From Candidatus Zixiibacteriota bacterium (GTDB lineage Bacteria; Zixibacteria; MSB-5A5; GN15; FEB-12): a DNA stretch of 5,077 bases. Location: the NCBI GenBank assembly GCA_003641415.1, contig QNAG01000213.1, positions 1-5,077 of the forward strand. Reading direction: 5' to 3'. Shown here piece by piece: positions 1 through 5,037 of this stretch (within the stretch, counting starts at the first letter, position 1; every line of letters begins with the position of its first letter). The position numbers and the translations under genes are program-made. The notes under the pieces are model-generated. The model did not search any database, was not told where the DNA came from, and saw nothing but the letters and a program-made list of their open reading frames with translations.

Positions 1-255
1 AAGCAGGAGCGTCTCCTATAAAGCTTCACCGTATTCTATTTGCAGCTATGGTTGTAGTGTGTGTCGCTTTGTCGACATCAGCAATCTCCAGTGATCAGAC
101 AGTAACAGTTACCCGAAACCTCACTTCCATGCCTCTCGCCTTTACGGAGAATCAAGGGCAGTGGGACGAACAGGTATCGTTCCGTGCCACTGCCGGTGGC
201 CACGATGTGGTTTACTAATGATGGCGCGGTTTACCAATTCACCCGGCGTTTCCCT

Positions 256-313
256 GTAGGTCAGGATCCTCGCGATCCTGACAATCGTCAGGTTGGCAAG
301 CAACCTGACCTAC
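256..313. repeat. Inverted pair of REP-like hairpins (GTAG-footed), copy 1
   Basis: Two hairpins face each other. The left unit is GTAG (256-259), then stem GTCAGGATC (260-268), loop CTCGC and stem GATCCTGAC (274-282). After a 4-nt spacer the right unit is stem GTCAGGTTG (287-295), loop GCAAG, stem CAACCTGAC (301-309) and CTAC (310-313), which is GTAG on the other strand. Both 9-bp stems are perfect although their inner bases differ. A GTAG tetranucleotide at the hairpin foot and an inverted pair arrangement match REP elements mobilised by REP-associated tyrosine transposases (RAYTs). No RAYT gene is in the window. The pair lies inside the broken gene, exactly where the head sequence ends. 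Confidence 0.8.
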
Positions 314-334
314 AAACTGATTGGACATCGTTCC

Positions 335-532
335 GGTGATCTTGATAACAACGGACAGGTGAATGTGGCCGACCTTACATACATGGCGGCCTATATGTTT
401 ACCGGTGGTCCTCCACCGCAATACGAAGGTGTAGATGATGTTGATGGCAGCGGTGGATTAGATGTGGCAGATCTGACCTATCTGGTAGCGTACTTGTTCA
501 CTGGCGGACCTGACCCGGCACCGTGTCCGTAG
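335..532 (+). other. Dockerin-like tail: two tandem calcium-binding repeats (part of the pseudogene)
   Basis: This segment encodes two similar units of about 32 residues. The first has the loop DLDNNGQVNVAD, then LTYMAAYMFTGGPPP. The second has DVDGSGGLDVAD, then LTYLVAYLFTGGPDP, and the protein ends soon after. Both loops keep the D-x-[DN]-x-x-G-x-x-x-x-x-D spacing of type I dockerin/EF-hand-like loops, followed by a helix with aromatic residues. The two units also resemble each other at DNA level, which suggests tandem duplication. Such tails are common at the C-termini of secreted proteins in Zixibacteria-like genomes. The frame could be extended upstream to a TTG at 293, but that codon lies inside the REP hairpin and has no ribosome site, so a separate small gene is unlikely. 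Confidence 0.7.
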
Positions 533-603
533 CGCGATACTTGTGTTCGGTGTTGAATTGCTGGGAGACAAGCCCCCAGCCTACGCGGAACGTGAACAGA
601 ACG

Positions 604-681
604 GTAGGTCAAGCCGCCTGTCGGCTTGACGCGCAACAGTTTCGTAACATTATATGTCAAGCGGCAGGCCGTTTGACCTAC
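604..681. repeat. Inverted pair of REP-like hairpins (GTAG-footed), copy 2
   Basis: This has the same design as the pair at 256-313. The left unit is GTAG (604-607), stem GTCAAGCCG (608-616), loop CCTGT and stem CGGCTTGAC (622-630). The right unit, after a 25-nt spacer, is stem GTCAAGCGG (656-664), loop CAGG, stem CCGTTTGAC (669-677) and CTAC (678-681). The left stem is perfect and the right has one G/T mismatch. All four units in the window share the outer GTAGGTCA, while the inner stem bases vary with matching changes on the other arm. It lies between the pseudogene and the 3' end of the minus-strand genes, a usual place for REPs. Confidence 0.8.
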
Positions 682-697
682 TCACTTGTGTCTGCCG

Positions 698-720
698 TCC
701 CTCAACTCCGCTCGGGATGA
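698..720 (-). repeat. Short palindromic repeat, AGCGGAGT core, copy 1
   Basis: On the minus strand this reads TCATCCCGAGCGGAG followed by TTGAGGGA. The ends TCCC and GGGA pair around a GAGCGGAGTT core. The form 'palindromic ends around GAGCGGAGTCGA' is one I recognise from many environmental bacterial genomes as an interspersed repeat, but I cannot count copies here beyond this window. Confidence 0.5.
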
Positions 721-751
721 TTAAATGCGGTTTCGTATAGTGTAAACCTTG

Positions 752-773
752 CGTCCCTTGACTCCGCTTGCAG
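752..773 (-). repeat. Short repeat, AGCGGAGT core, copy 2 (degenerate)
   Basis: On the minus strand this reads CTGCAAGCGGAGTCAAGGGA followed by C. It shares the AGCGGAGTC-AGGGA part with the copy at 698-720 and lies in the same orientation, but its flanks barely pair. It is probably a decayed member of the same repeat. Confidence 0.35.
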
Positions 774-827
774 GCATCGCCCGGTTGGATGAAATGAGTA
801 GCAAGGATAACATGTGTAGCCTTACTT

Positions 828-853
828 TCATGCTGAGCGGAGTCGAAGCATGA
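828..853 (+). repeat. Short palindromic repeat, AGCGGAGT core, copy 3
   Basis: TCATGCT (828-834) and AGCATGA (847-853) form a perfect 7-bp inverted repeat around GAGCGGAGTCGA. It is the best preserved of the three copies and lies in the opposite orientation to the other two. It sits 27 nt past the stop codon of the small minus-strand gene at 881-1189, so as RNA it could fold and protect or end that transcript. It has no T-run, so it is not a standard intrinsic terminator. Confidence 0.55.
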
Positions 854-880
854 CGATTGACTAAATCTGGCCCTACAGGT

Positions 881-1189
881 CTACTTTCTCTTCGGGTCGT
901 TCTTCTTCGTGCTGACGGTCTTCTTCGCTTTGGTGGCCTTCTTATTGTCTTCTGTACTTTTGAGGTTCTCGCGGCGGTCGTCGATACCGTTTTTATTCTT
1001 ATCAACAAACGTATCGAATTTTTTCTGTGCAATTTTGCTCTTATTGCCAGTGGATTTCTTCACTATAGACTTCTCTTGTACTACCACCTTCTTCTTTGTC
1101 GTCTTGGCTTTTTTCTCAACCGCGAAAACATTACCACTTGTCGAGATGGCGAAAAGGGCAACCATTATATACACTAGTATCTGTTTCAT
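881..1189 (-). CDS. Small secreted Lys-rich protein with one calcium-binding-type loop
   Basis: This is a 102-residue protein of unknown function. Residues 1-23 are a signal peptide (MKQILVYIMVALFAISTSGN, then VFA) with likely cleavage after A23. The rest is strongly basic: lysine-rich stretches at 26-57 and 83-102 flank a central DKNKNGIDD (63-71), which keeps the D-x-N-x-N-G-x-x-D spacing of EF-hand or thrombospondin type 3 loops. A GGAG lies 8 nt before the ATG, supporting this start. It is the last of three consecutive minus-strand genes for exported proteins, 63 bp after its upstream neighbour, whose tail is also Lys-rich. It probably acts outside the inner membrane; a positively charged, metal-binding small protein could stick to acidic surface polymers or nucleic acid, but that is inference. 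Open frames on the plus strand here are mirror artefacts of the Lys-rich codons. Confidence 0.7.
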   Translation of the reverse strand: MKQILVYIMVALFAISTSGNVFAVEKKAKTTKKKVVVQEKSIVKKSTGNKSKIAQKKFDTFVDKNKNGIDDRRENLKSTEDNKKATKAKKTVSTKKNDPKRK

Positions 1190-1252
1190 AGTCTATTCTC
1201 CGTGTTCCAAGATTTAAGGCACTCTTTGCTGTGAAATTTGACACGGTTCATT

Positions 1253-2836
1253 CTAATGTCGTCCCTTCCCTTTCGATTTTGAGCCCGAAGACTTGCTCTT
1301 GCTTACAGTCGACTGCGAGCTTTTGCCTGACGATTTGTTTCCGGTGTTCTTTACAGAACCGGATTTTTGCTGTGGGGATTTCTGACTGGAAGAAGATCTG
1401 GATTTTGATTGGTAACTCTTGGAGTCTTTGTTCTTGTTATGCTTACCGCTGGATTTCTTCTGGTAGTACCCTGAGGATTCGTTTTTTCGGATAACAGTTT
1501 TTCTCTCGACTGATTTCCCTTTCAAAGATGTTTTCAATAATTTTCTATCTATAGTGGTAGTCGAGCGTTGTGATTTGTTCGATCTGTAGTCGCCAGTTGA
1601 TTTCGGTGAAAAGTCCTTCGTGCGGTAGTTCCCTTTACTTCCTGACTTACCTGAACCATCAACAGTCACTGAACGTTGTGAAGATTTACCTCGACTCCAT
1701 ACTTTGGTACTTGTTCCTCCGATAAGTCCGGTTGTTTCCCATCCACGCTCGGTTTTTACAAGTGAAGTGCTGCCCTTGACATTCTTCTTCGGAGCAACCG
1801 TTGCTACTTCGGTAACAACCTTGCCGGACCGGCCTTTTGATAGGACGATATTCTTTTTGGTTACGACCTTCGAGTTTAGAATTGCCGTTTTCTTCTGGGC
1901 AAATTTGGGATATCCATTCGCTTCCGGGTTGCGATAGCCAGCATGTCTGACTTCTTTGAACTTGGACTGCACCGACGGTCTTGGCTTAATAATTTCGTTG
2001 TTTAACACAACTGTGTGGTAACGAGAAACATGGACATCCGATTCCCAGCAGTAACCCCATCTATCATAGATAGTAAAAGTGTTCCATCCAACATAGACGC
2101 GCGGCAGGTACAGGGGTGTACATCCCCAATATACTCCATTGATATAAACGGTAGAGCCGAACGGATAATCAAGATAGACATTCCCGCAGAGTGTCCAGTT
2201 GTGATACACAGGATGATAAACAGGCTGGAAGTAGTATTCTTCCCACTCATCGACATATATTGATGTGCGGTCATAGGCAAACCGCTGTCCGTCGTAGCGC
2301 ACGAAGTGTCTATCATTAATGTAATCAAGGAATTCGTGACGGTCATCCCAGTCGCAAATGATTCCTGACACAGGGTACCAGTCCGGAATAGGAATCCGTT
2401 CGCGCGAGGCTATAATCTGAATGTTCTCAACACCTTCCGGGCCGGTAATAACAAGATCGTAGTCGTCCCAGCCACTTGGAAGATGGTAGGTTGTCCCGCC
2501 GTTGACAAAGTTGTCATCAGTTGGATTGGCAGGGAACAGGATATTAACCCGTCCGCGAGTGTCAACTGTATAGATGACTACAAAGGCATCACGATTCACT
2601 CGGTAATGAATAACGATGTTGTCACCTTCGTAGTATTCACCATCGTTGTGATTAGTCCAGACCTCAGCATCCAGATACCTATCTATCCTGCCTCTGTCCC
2701 GATACTGATTGTCATCATCGCGATATTGATAGTTGTCATCGTCGTAGTCGCGCGTGATATTTTGAGCCGGCGCCAAAGGCGCCACCAGCACAACAGCCAA
2801 TATCACCAGTGCCGTTTGTATGATTCGGTGTAACAT
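1253..2836 (-). CDS. Exported DUF4384 + PEGA-like protein with long basic Ser/Lys-rich tail
   Basis: A 527-residue exported protein. Residues 1-24 are a signal peptide ending APLAPA, with cleavage likely before Q25. A short acidic, Tyr/Asp-rich stretch (29-50) follows. Residues about 57-146 match the DUF4384 pattern (DAEVWTNHNDGEYYEGD, later VVIYTVDTRGRVNILFP and ENIQIIAS), a beta-rich domain found in envelope and surface proteins. After a Trp/Tyr/Asp-rich linker (150-215), residues about 217-280 look like a PEGA domain (GNVYLDYPFGSTVYINGVYW, then GCTPLYLP). Four cysteines (161, 217, 239, 263) could form disulfides. Residues about 285-527 are low-complexity and very basic, dominated by Ser, Lys, Gly, Gln and Thr, and probably disordered. 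AAGGTG lies just upstream of the ATG. It sits 48 bp after the FN3 lipoprotein gene. DUF4384 elsewhere occurs with secretion or kinase-linked surface systems, but no specific role can be given. Confidence 0.8.
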   Translation of the reverse strand: MLHRIIQTALVILAVVLVAPLAPAQNITRDYDDDNYQYRDDDNQYRDRGRIDRYLDAEVWTNHNDGEYYEGDNIVIHYRVNRDAFVVIYTVDTRGRVNILFPANPTDDNFVNGGTTYHLPSGWDDYDLVITGPEGVENIQIIASRERIPIPDWYPVSGIICDWDDRHEFLDYINDRHFVRYDGQRFAYDRTSIYVDEWEEYYFQPVYHPVYHNWTLCGNVYLDYPFGSTVYINGVYWGCTPLYLPRVYVGWNTFTIYDRWGYCWESDVHVSRYHTVVLNNEIIKPRPSVQSKFKEVRHAGYRNPEANGYPKFAQKKTAILNSKVVTKKNIVLSKGRSGKVVTEVATVAPKKNVKGSTSLVKTERGWETTGLIGGTSTKVWSRGKSSQRSVTVDGSGKSGSKGNYRTKDFSPKSTGDYRSNKSQRSTTTIDRKLLKTSLKGKSVERKTVIRKNESSGYYQKKSSGKHNKNKDSKSYQSKSRSSSSQKSPQQKSGSVKNTGNKSSGKSSQSTVSKSKSSGSKSKGKGRH

Positions 2837-2884
2837 GATTTCACCTTCCTTTTCTTTTTTAAGCAGGTCTTTGCTCGTATTGTC

Positions 2885-3727
2885 CTAAATAGGCTCACTG
2901 TTAATAAATTGGTCCGGCTCTTCCGTTGGGGGGGACAACTCCCGGTTGCCCGGTACTTCCTGATGTGCCCATTGGAATATAACACCGGTATTCTTATCTA
3001 CAGAAGTAGCTCTCATTTTAGCATAACATGAATCGTCAGTTCGGATTACATAAGTATGATTCAAGATGATTTCTACATAGCCCAATTCAGACCAACCGCT
3101 TGCGGGAGCCCATCCGATGTCATCCCAGTAGTCGGTGTAGCCCATATCCTGGATTAAAGTCCCCTTGGTTGTCATCATATTTCCCGCATTGAGATACAGG
3201 ACACCCTCGTAGGAATCCACATAGACATCGCAGGATGAAATTGAAGCGTAAACTCTGCTATGACTATCAAAGTTAAAACCGGCCTTTGATTCATCAACAG
3301 CGATATCGGATAAAAATACTTCACCTTCAGGCCGAGGCGTATCGAAAACATCCTCGGCTGACAGGGTTGAAATCTGGCCCGCATGATCGACAGAAGCTAC
3401 AGCGTAGAAGTATGTTGTTCCATTGTCTGCCTGTTCATCATAATAATGGTAAAGCAGCAAATCCAGATTTGGATTGTCATCAGCAGTTACACGCCCGATT
3501 TCAGTATACGGAGCTTCCAAACTCACAGAGTTGCGGTATACGATATACTCTACGATATCGCGGTCATAAGGACCATTCCAATGAATTTCAACAACTCCAT
3601 CACTTGTAACAGAATAGACCCCTTGAGGAGGCTCGGGAGCCGGATTGTAAATCTCGTCCTCTTCGTCACATCCAGCCACTACTAACAGTCCGAACAACAC
3701 TAACAGAGTCAACAGCTTGTTCAACAT
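2885..3727 (-). CDS. Lipoprotein with one fibronectin type III domain
   Basis: A 280-residue lipoprotein. The signal peptide MLNKLLTLLVLFGLLVVAGC ends in a lipobox, with the lipidated cysteine at 20. An acidic DEED follows it; D at +2 can mark inner-membrane retention in enterics, but that rule is uncertain elsewhere. Residues about 32-127 form an FN3 domain (PEPPQGVYSV, core Trp at VEIHW50, and YFYAVASVD near the end). Residues 130-280 are a second, beta-rich region that I do not recognise; its end (TYVIRTDDSCYAKMRATSV, then GVIFQWAHQ) recalls a repeated theme in FCB-group lipoproteins. Cys166 and Cys234 could pair. The frame is open up to 3865, but AAAGGAG at 3734-3740 and the lipobox fix the start at 3727. 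It is the first gene of the three-gene minus-strand cluster. A 7-C run lies near its 3' end. FN3 suggests protein or glycan contact; the actual role is unknown. Confidence 0.8.
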   Translation of the reverse strand: MLNKLLTLLVLFGLLVVAGCDEEDEIYNPAPEPPQGVYSVTSDGVVEIHWNGPYDRDIVEYIVYRNSVSLEAPYTEIGRVTADDNPNLDLLLYHYYDEQADNGTTYFYAVASVDHAGQISTLSAEDVFDTPRPEGEVFLSDIAVDESKAGFNFDSHSRVYASISSCDVYVDSYEGVLYLNAGNMMTTKGTLIQDMGYTDYWDDIGWAPASGWSELGYVEIILNHTYVIRTDDSCYAKMRATSVDKNTGVIFQWAHQEVPGNRELSPPTEEPDQFINSEPI

Positions 3728-3733
3728 CGCAGG

Positions 3734-3740
3734 CTCCTTT
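3734..3740 (-). promoter_or_regulatory. Ribosome binding site that sets the lipoprotein start
   Basis: On the minus strand this reads AAAGGAG, 6 nt before the ATG at 3727. It decides between this start and upstream in-frame ATGs (up to 3865), which would add 46 residues ahead of a perfect lipoprotein signal peptide. Confidence 0.75.
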
Positions 3741-3767
3741 TTCCATGTCCCTGTATTGTCATTTCCT

Positions 3768-3796
3768 GTGATATATATAATCAATATCCATGCCAA
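3768..3796 (-). promoter_or_regulatory. Possible promoter for the minus-strand envelope genes
   Basis: On the minus strand TTGGCA (3796-3791) is followed by an AT run containing TATATC and TATCAC at 15 and 17 nt, inside a TATATATA tract, so the exact -10 is unclear. Transcription would start about 40 nt before the lipoprotein ATG. A perfect TATAAT at 3820-3815 is an alternative -10, but no matching -35 precedes it. Both are weak guesses because the sigma preferences of this organism are unknown. Confidence 0.25.
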
Positions 3797-3861
3797 AAAA
3801 TGTATATGGTTGGTATTATATAAGTTAAGCCACATTAGGGTTGTTGTTGCTATTGCCAAAT

Positions 3862-3876
3862 GCACAATAATTGTGC
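3862..3876. promoter_or_regulatory. Perfect 15-bp palindrome, possible operator
   Basis: GCACAAT and ATTGTGC mirror each other around a single central A. The site lies about 135 nt upstream of the lipoprotein start and about 180 nt upstream of thyX. Its size and symmetry fit a binding site for a dimeric regulator, but I cannot name one, and chance palindromes of this length do occur. Confidence 0.35.
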
Positions 3877-3996
3877 GTACTTGAACGGAAATGCACGGAA
3901 AATGTGGATAATATCTTTAGTATTACCATTTTGTTTGTTACGAAGTGGAAAGTCGCTCATCAGAAGTCAATTCCGCATGGTACGGATCGAATCCCG

Positions 3997-4025
3997 TTGC
4001 CCCTTTGCATTAGACAGAGTATATT
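3997..4025 (+). promoter_or_regulatory. Candidate sigma-70-type promoter of thyX
   Basis: TTGCCC (3997-4002) and TATATT (4020-4025) are separated by exactly 17 nt. Transcription would begin near 4032, giving a leader of about 22 nt that contains the thyX ribosome site. The spacing is ideal and each box keeps four or five of six consensus bases. Confidence 0.45.
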
Positions 4026-4053
4026 CCGCTAAACTCTTTCATTAAGGGAGTAA

Positions 4054-4914
4054 ATGGTGCGTGCAGAGAATAAAGAAGCCAATGCCCTGCTGGATAAAGA
4101 ATTTAAGATTCTCGATCACGGTTTTATCCGCCTGGTAGACTATATGGGTGATGATAGCGCTATTGTCGAGGCTGCCCGGGTTAGCTATGGAAAGGGCACA
4201 AAAAAGGTTTCCGAAGATCGTGGGCTTATACGCTATCTCATGCGACACAATCACACCAGTCCTTTTGAGATGGTGGAGTTCAAGTTCCATGTCAAACTGC
4301 CCATCTTTGTCGCACGTCAGTGGATTCGTCACCGTACCGCCAATGTCAATGAATACTCCGGGCGTTATTCAGTAATGAAAGAGGAGTTTTATCTGCCCCA
4401 ACTTGAGGATATCCGTTATCAGTCAACAGTCAACAAGCAGGGCCGATCGTCAGAGGAAGTCCCCGATGAAATGAAACAGCGGTTGCTCGAGATATTAAAA
4501 CGATCACAAGCCGATGCCTACTCGCACTATAATCAATTTGTTGAGGATGGTCTCGCCCGAGAGTTAGCCCGGATAAATTTGCCGCTGTCACTGTACACGG
4601 AGTGGTATTGGAAAATCGATCTTCACAATCTTTTCCATTTTCTCAGTCTTAGAATGGATAGTCATGCCCAACAGGAAATCCGTGTTTACGCTGAAACCAT
4701 GAGCGGGATAGTAAAGACTGTCTGTCCGGTAGCCTATGAAGCATTTGTCGATTACCGCATTGATGCTGCTTATTTCTCCGGACCCGAGTTGGCCATACTT
4801 CGAGATAGGTTGACTGCTAAAAATATCTCAATAGATAAAATGGTGGAAAAAGGTTTGTCCAAACACGAAGCTACCGAACTATCTGAGAAGCTGGATAGAA
4901 TTCGGAAGGTATAG
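4054..4914 (+). CDS. thyX: Flavin-dependent thymidylate synthase ThyX
   Basis: ThyX (EC 2.1.1.148) makes dTMP from dUMP in the cytoplasm, with methylene-tetrahydrofolate as carbon donor and FAD/NADPH as reductant. It works as a tetramer and replaces ThyA. The signature RHR-x7-S is intact (RHRTANVNEYSGRY; RHR 92-94, S102). By alignment from memory with the Thermotoga maritima enzyme, H67 (HTSPFE) corresponds to FAD-contacting H53, and R173 and R200 to dUMP-binding R147 and R174. Positions equivalent to N163 and N169 are D189 and H195 (DLHNLFHFLSLR), a version I recall from other bacterial ThyX proteins. The 286-residue length includes about 50 extra C-terminal residues versus the shortest ThyX proteins, as in longer homologues. 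TAAGG of TAAGGGAG (4043-4050) lies 6 nt before the ATG; a GTG at codon 2 is a less likely start. It has its own candidate promoter and is divergent from the envelope genes. No ThyA is in the window. Confidence 0.97.
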   Translation: MVRAENKEANALLDKEFKILDHGFIRLVDYMGDDSAIVEAARVSYGKGTKKVSEDRGLIRYLMRHNHTSPFEMVEFKFHVKLPIFVARQWIRHRTANVNEYSGRYSVMKEEFYLPQLEDIRYQSTVNKQGRSSEEVPDEMKQRLLEILKRSQADAYSHYNQFVEDGLARELARINLPLSLYTEWYWKIDLHNLFHFLSLRMDSHAQQEIRVYAETMSGIVKTVCPVAYEAFVDYRIDAAYFSGPELAILRDRLTAKNISIDKMVEKGLSKHEATELSEKLDRIRKV

Positions 4915-5037
4915 TGCGACTAGGTAGCATTTGTGATGAAGATGGGGGGAAAATACGCCCAGCGTCTAAACCAGTATTAAACCCTTTGAAAAAAGCTATC
5001 TGTTGAATCTTCTGTGTTTAAGAGGGGACAAATAAAA

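Larger units (their letters stand above)
1..532 (+). pseudogene. Broken gene for a large secreted SBBP/dockerin-type protein (head and tail only)
   Basis: The open frame runs in from the left edge (first full codon at 3) and encodes an apparent signal peptide (KLHRILFAAMVVVCVALSTS), then PLAFTENQGQWDEQVSFRA, the head typical of DUF7948/SBBP-repeat secreted proteins. It stops at 216-218, but the expected continuation (MWFTNDGAVYQFTRR) lies one frame over from 205, so one base was gained or lost near 201-207. That second frame reads family-like sequence only as far as 255, where a REP-like hairpin pair begins, and it ends at 337-339. A third frame then encodes two dockerin-like calcium loops and stops at 530-532. 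Intact relatives normally carry hundreds of residues between head and tail, and these are absent here. The true start lies left of the window, since no good start codon precedes the signal peptide. The protein would have been exported and probably surface-bound. I am confident it is broken and less sure of the exact family. Confidence 0.75.
533..880. other. Gene-free, repeat-rich region between converging transcription units
   Basis: No credible gene is seen on either strand; the short open frames here have no ribosome site or protein-like composition. The region holds the second REP pair (604-681) and three copies of a shorter repeat with core AGCGGAGT (698-720, 752-773, 828-853). A modest hairpin, GCTGGG/CCCAGC at 560-565 and 575-580, follows the pseudogene stop, but without a T-run. 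The plus-strand pseudogene and the minus-strand genes both end here. Confidence 0.7.
3728..4053. other. Divergent intergenic region between the envelope genes and thyX
   Basis: There is no convincing gene here. A 61-codon plus-strand frame (3860-4045) begins inside a palindrome, lacks a ribosome site and looks like chance. The part nearest the lipoprotein gene is AT-rich and carries the candidate minus-strand promoter. A 15-bp palindrome sits at 3862-3876. AAATGCAC occurs twice, at 3858-3865 and 3889-3896. The thyX promoter candidate is at 3997-4025. Confidence 0.6.

Noticed and set aside
293..532. A stand-alone 79-residue dockerin gene starting at TTG 293
   Set aside because: The start lies in the stem of a REP hairpin, has no ribosome site, and the product lacks a signal peptide. 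It is better read as the tail of the broken gene.
560..580. Terminator after the pseudogene
   Set aside because: The stem is only 6 bp with a 9-nt loop and is not followed by T residues.
828..853. Intrinsic terminator for the minus-strand genes
   Set aside because: The hairpin is good but no T-run follows it on the minus strand, and its core recurs elsewhere in the window, so it is called a repeat.
857..1217. Plus-strand frames of about 100 codons rich in Phe, Leu and Val
   Set aside because: They mirror the Lys-rich codons of the minus-strand small gene, have no ribosome site, and the minus-strand gene has a clear signal peptide.
1253..1937. Plus-strand frames opposite the Ser/Lys-rich tail
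   Set aside because: They are by-products of the biased codons in the minus-strand tail and lack starts with ribosome sites.
3980..3996. tRNA-like TTCGAATCC-type segment upstream of thyX
   Set aside because: ACGG and CCGT enclose an 8-nt loop, not a 7-nt T-loop with a 5-bp stem, and no acceptor or anticodon arm is nearby.
3860..4045. A 61-codon gene upstream of thyX
   Set aside because: It starts inside the palindrome, has no ribosome site, overlaps the thyX promoter candidate, and its product has no recognisable features.
4915..5037. Terminator between thyX and the tRNA
   Set aside because: G6 at about 4945-4950 could pair with CCC near 4959, but the stem is too short and has no T-run; nothing else is seen in this gap.
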